Position numbers and translations under genes: made by a program
In this document: positions 63,504-64,000 of the stretch, piece after piece
Layout of the letters: each line of letters opens with the position of its first letter
Position numbering within the stretch: position 1 is the first letter of the stretch
Origin: Parashewanella tropica
Lineage (GTDB): Bacteria; Pseudomonadota; Gammaproteobacteria; Enterobacterales; Shewanellaceae
Assembly: GCF_004358445.1 (NCBI RefSeq)
Contig: NZ_CP037951.1
Span: 3,421,001-3,485,000, forward strand
Length of the DNA: 64,000 nucleotides
Reading direction: 5' to 3'
The notes under the pieces: generated by a model
What the model saw: the letters and a program-made list of their open reading frames with translations, nothing else
Databases searched by the model: none
What the model was told of the DNA's origin: nothing

Positions 63504-63941
63504 ATGTCAAAAGCCCATTTAATCGAACTTGCTCAAGAGTACATGAAACGTCATTCCGCTAAAGATGCTACTGGTATAGCTTCCCTGTTTGCTCAACAAG
63601 GTTCAATACAGTGCTGGGGGACCAGTTCAGATGAAGAAGTACATTCGGTTTCAGAACTAGCAACGATGGTTCAACTGGACTATGACGCTACTCAATCGCT
63701 TTCTCTGTCATGTGGTGACTTAGAGGTTTTTCATACTGAAAACTCAGGTGTGGTTTTTGGCAATTGGAAAGCCGAATATCAACTGATAGGGGAAAATATG
63801 ACTCATGAGTTGATGCTCAGAACGACACTTTATGCCGAAAAAGTCGGTGAAAAATGGCAGATCAGACATGCTCATTGGTCAGTTGCCGCCGATAATCAAA
63901 CATTGGCAGCAGACCAACCGATTGAAATAGAACGAGTATAA
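63504..63941 (+). CDS. SnoaL/NTF2-like family protein
   Basis: A 145-residue protein with the NTF2-like cone fold pattern. It has an N-terminal helix AQEYMKRHSAKDATGIASLF, strands GSIQCWGTSSDEEVHS, GVVFGNWKAEYQLIG, MLRTTLYAEKVGEKWQIRHAHWSV (short: EKVGEKWQIRHAHWS). Families of this fold include isomerases, hydrolases and non-catalytic binding proteins, so the reaction cannot be assigned. It lies 58 bases after the orphan on the same strand. An imperfect hairpin (ATGTCGC / GCGACAT, 63946-63971) follows the stop. Confidence 0.72.
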   Translation: MSKAHLIELAQEYMKRHSAKDATGIASLFAQQGSIQCWGTSSDEEVHSVSELATMVQLDYDATQSLSLSCGDLEVFHTENSGVVFGNWKAEYQLIGENMTHELMLRTTLYAEKVGEKWQIRHAHWSVAADNQTLAADQPIEIERV

Positions 63942-64000
63942 AACTATGTCGCCCAATATATTGAGCGACATCGAAGAACTCTATGCTGCCACTATCAACT

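Noticed and set aside
63946-63971. Terminator after the SnoaL-like gene
   Set aside because: The imperfect stem is followed by CGAAGAAC on the plus strand rather than Ts. It could serve a gene entering from the right, which is outside the window.

Overview
The window reads as chromosomal DNA of a marine gammaproteobacterium of the Shewanella group. It is AT-rich by eye. The core gene order (panE-hemA-prfA-prmC-sirB2-sirB1-kdsA, lolB-ispE-prs, pcnB-folK-panB-panC, rsmC, srmB) and the product sequences are of Shewanellaceae/Vibrionaceae type. The unusual density of large eukaryote-like orphan proteins resembles what I recall of Parashewanella; that placement is inference. No rRNA and no CRISPR array were seen. 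There is one tRNA, tRNA-Leu(CAA).

Layout. 1-5.1 kb: 5' end of an ornithine cyclodeaminase-family gene, a small membrane protein, a GST, fpr, a membrane-anchored FMN glutamate-synthase-like protein, yajQ and a VanZ-like gene. 5.1-15.2 kb: pantothenate (panE), haem (hemA), translation termination (prfA, prmC), sirB2/sirB1, kdsA, lolB, ispE and prs, interrupted by a DUF2608-like HAD orphan. 15.2-19.6 kb: two orphans around serA and a miniature transposon (MITE). 19.7-23.4 kb: pcnB, apparently with the rare AUU start, then folK, panB and panC. 23.5-27.9 kb: small proteins, a DTW protein, sprT, metJ and a RegB/RegA-type two-component pair. 28-36 kb: a giant ankyrin protein, a Met-rich TonB-dependent receptor, tRNA-Leu and a coiled-coil orphan. 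36.1-39 kb: a scar with a PEP-synthase-like remnant, an intact IS3-family element, a DUF4282 gene and a second MITE copy. 39-47 kb: an eight-gene leftward operon of exported proteins (LPP20-like, CsgG/FlgT-like, MltC-like lytic transglycosylase), divergent from a SigZ-like sigma factor. 48-64 kb: another orphan, an isomerase, an M50 protease, rsmC, a degenerate GGDEF protein, an orphan with 16-residue repeats, an RND efflux pair, a small coiled-coil orphan, srmB, a large orphan and a SnoaL-like protein.

Two things stand out. First, eight or nine single orphan genes sit between conserved housekeeping genes. Several share a loosely similar beta-rich N-terminal segment and carry ankyrin, coiled-coil, PxxP, SPY or HAD features. 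They look like a dispersed repertoire of secreted-effector-like proteins. Second, the envelope operon beside the sigma factor looks like an uncharacterised outer-membrane assembly related to FlgT/FlgO/FlgP and CsgG. Both interpretations are inference from sequence and context.
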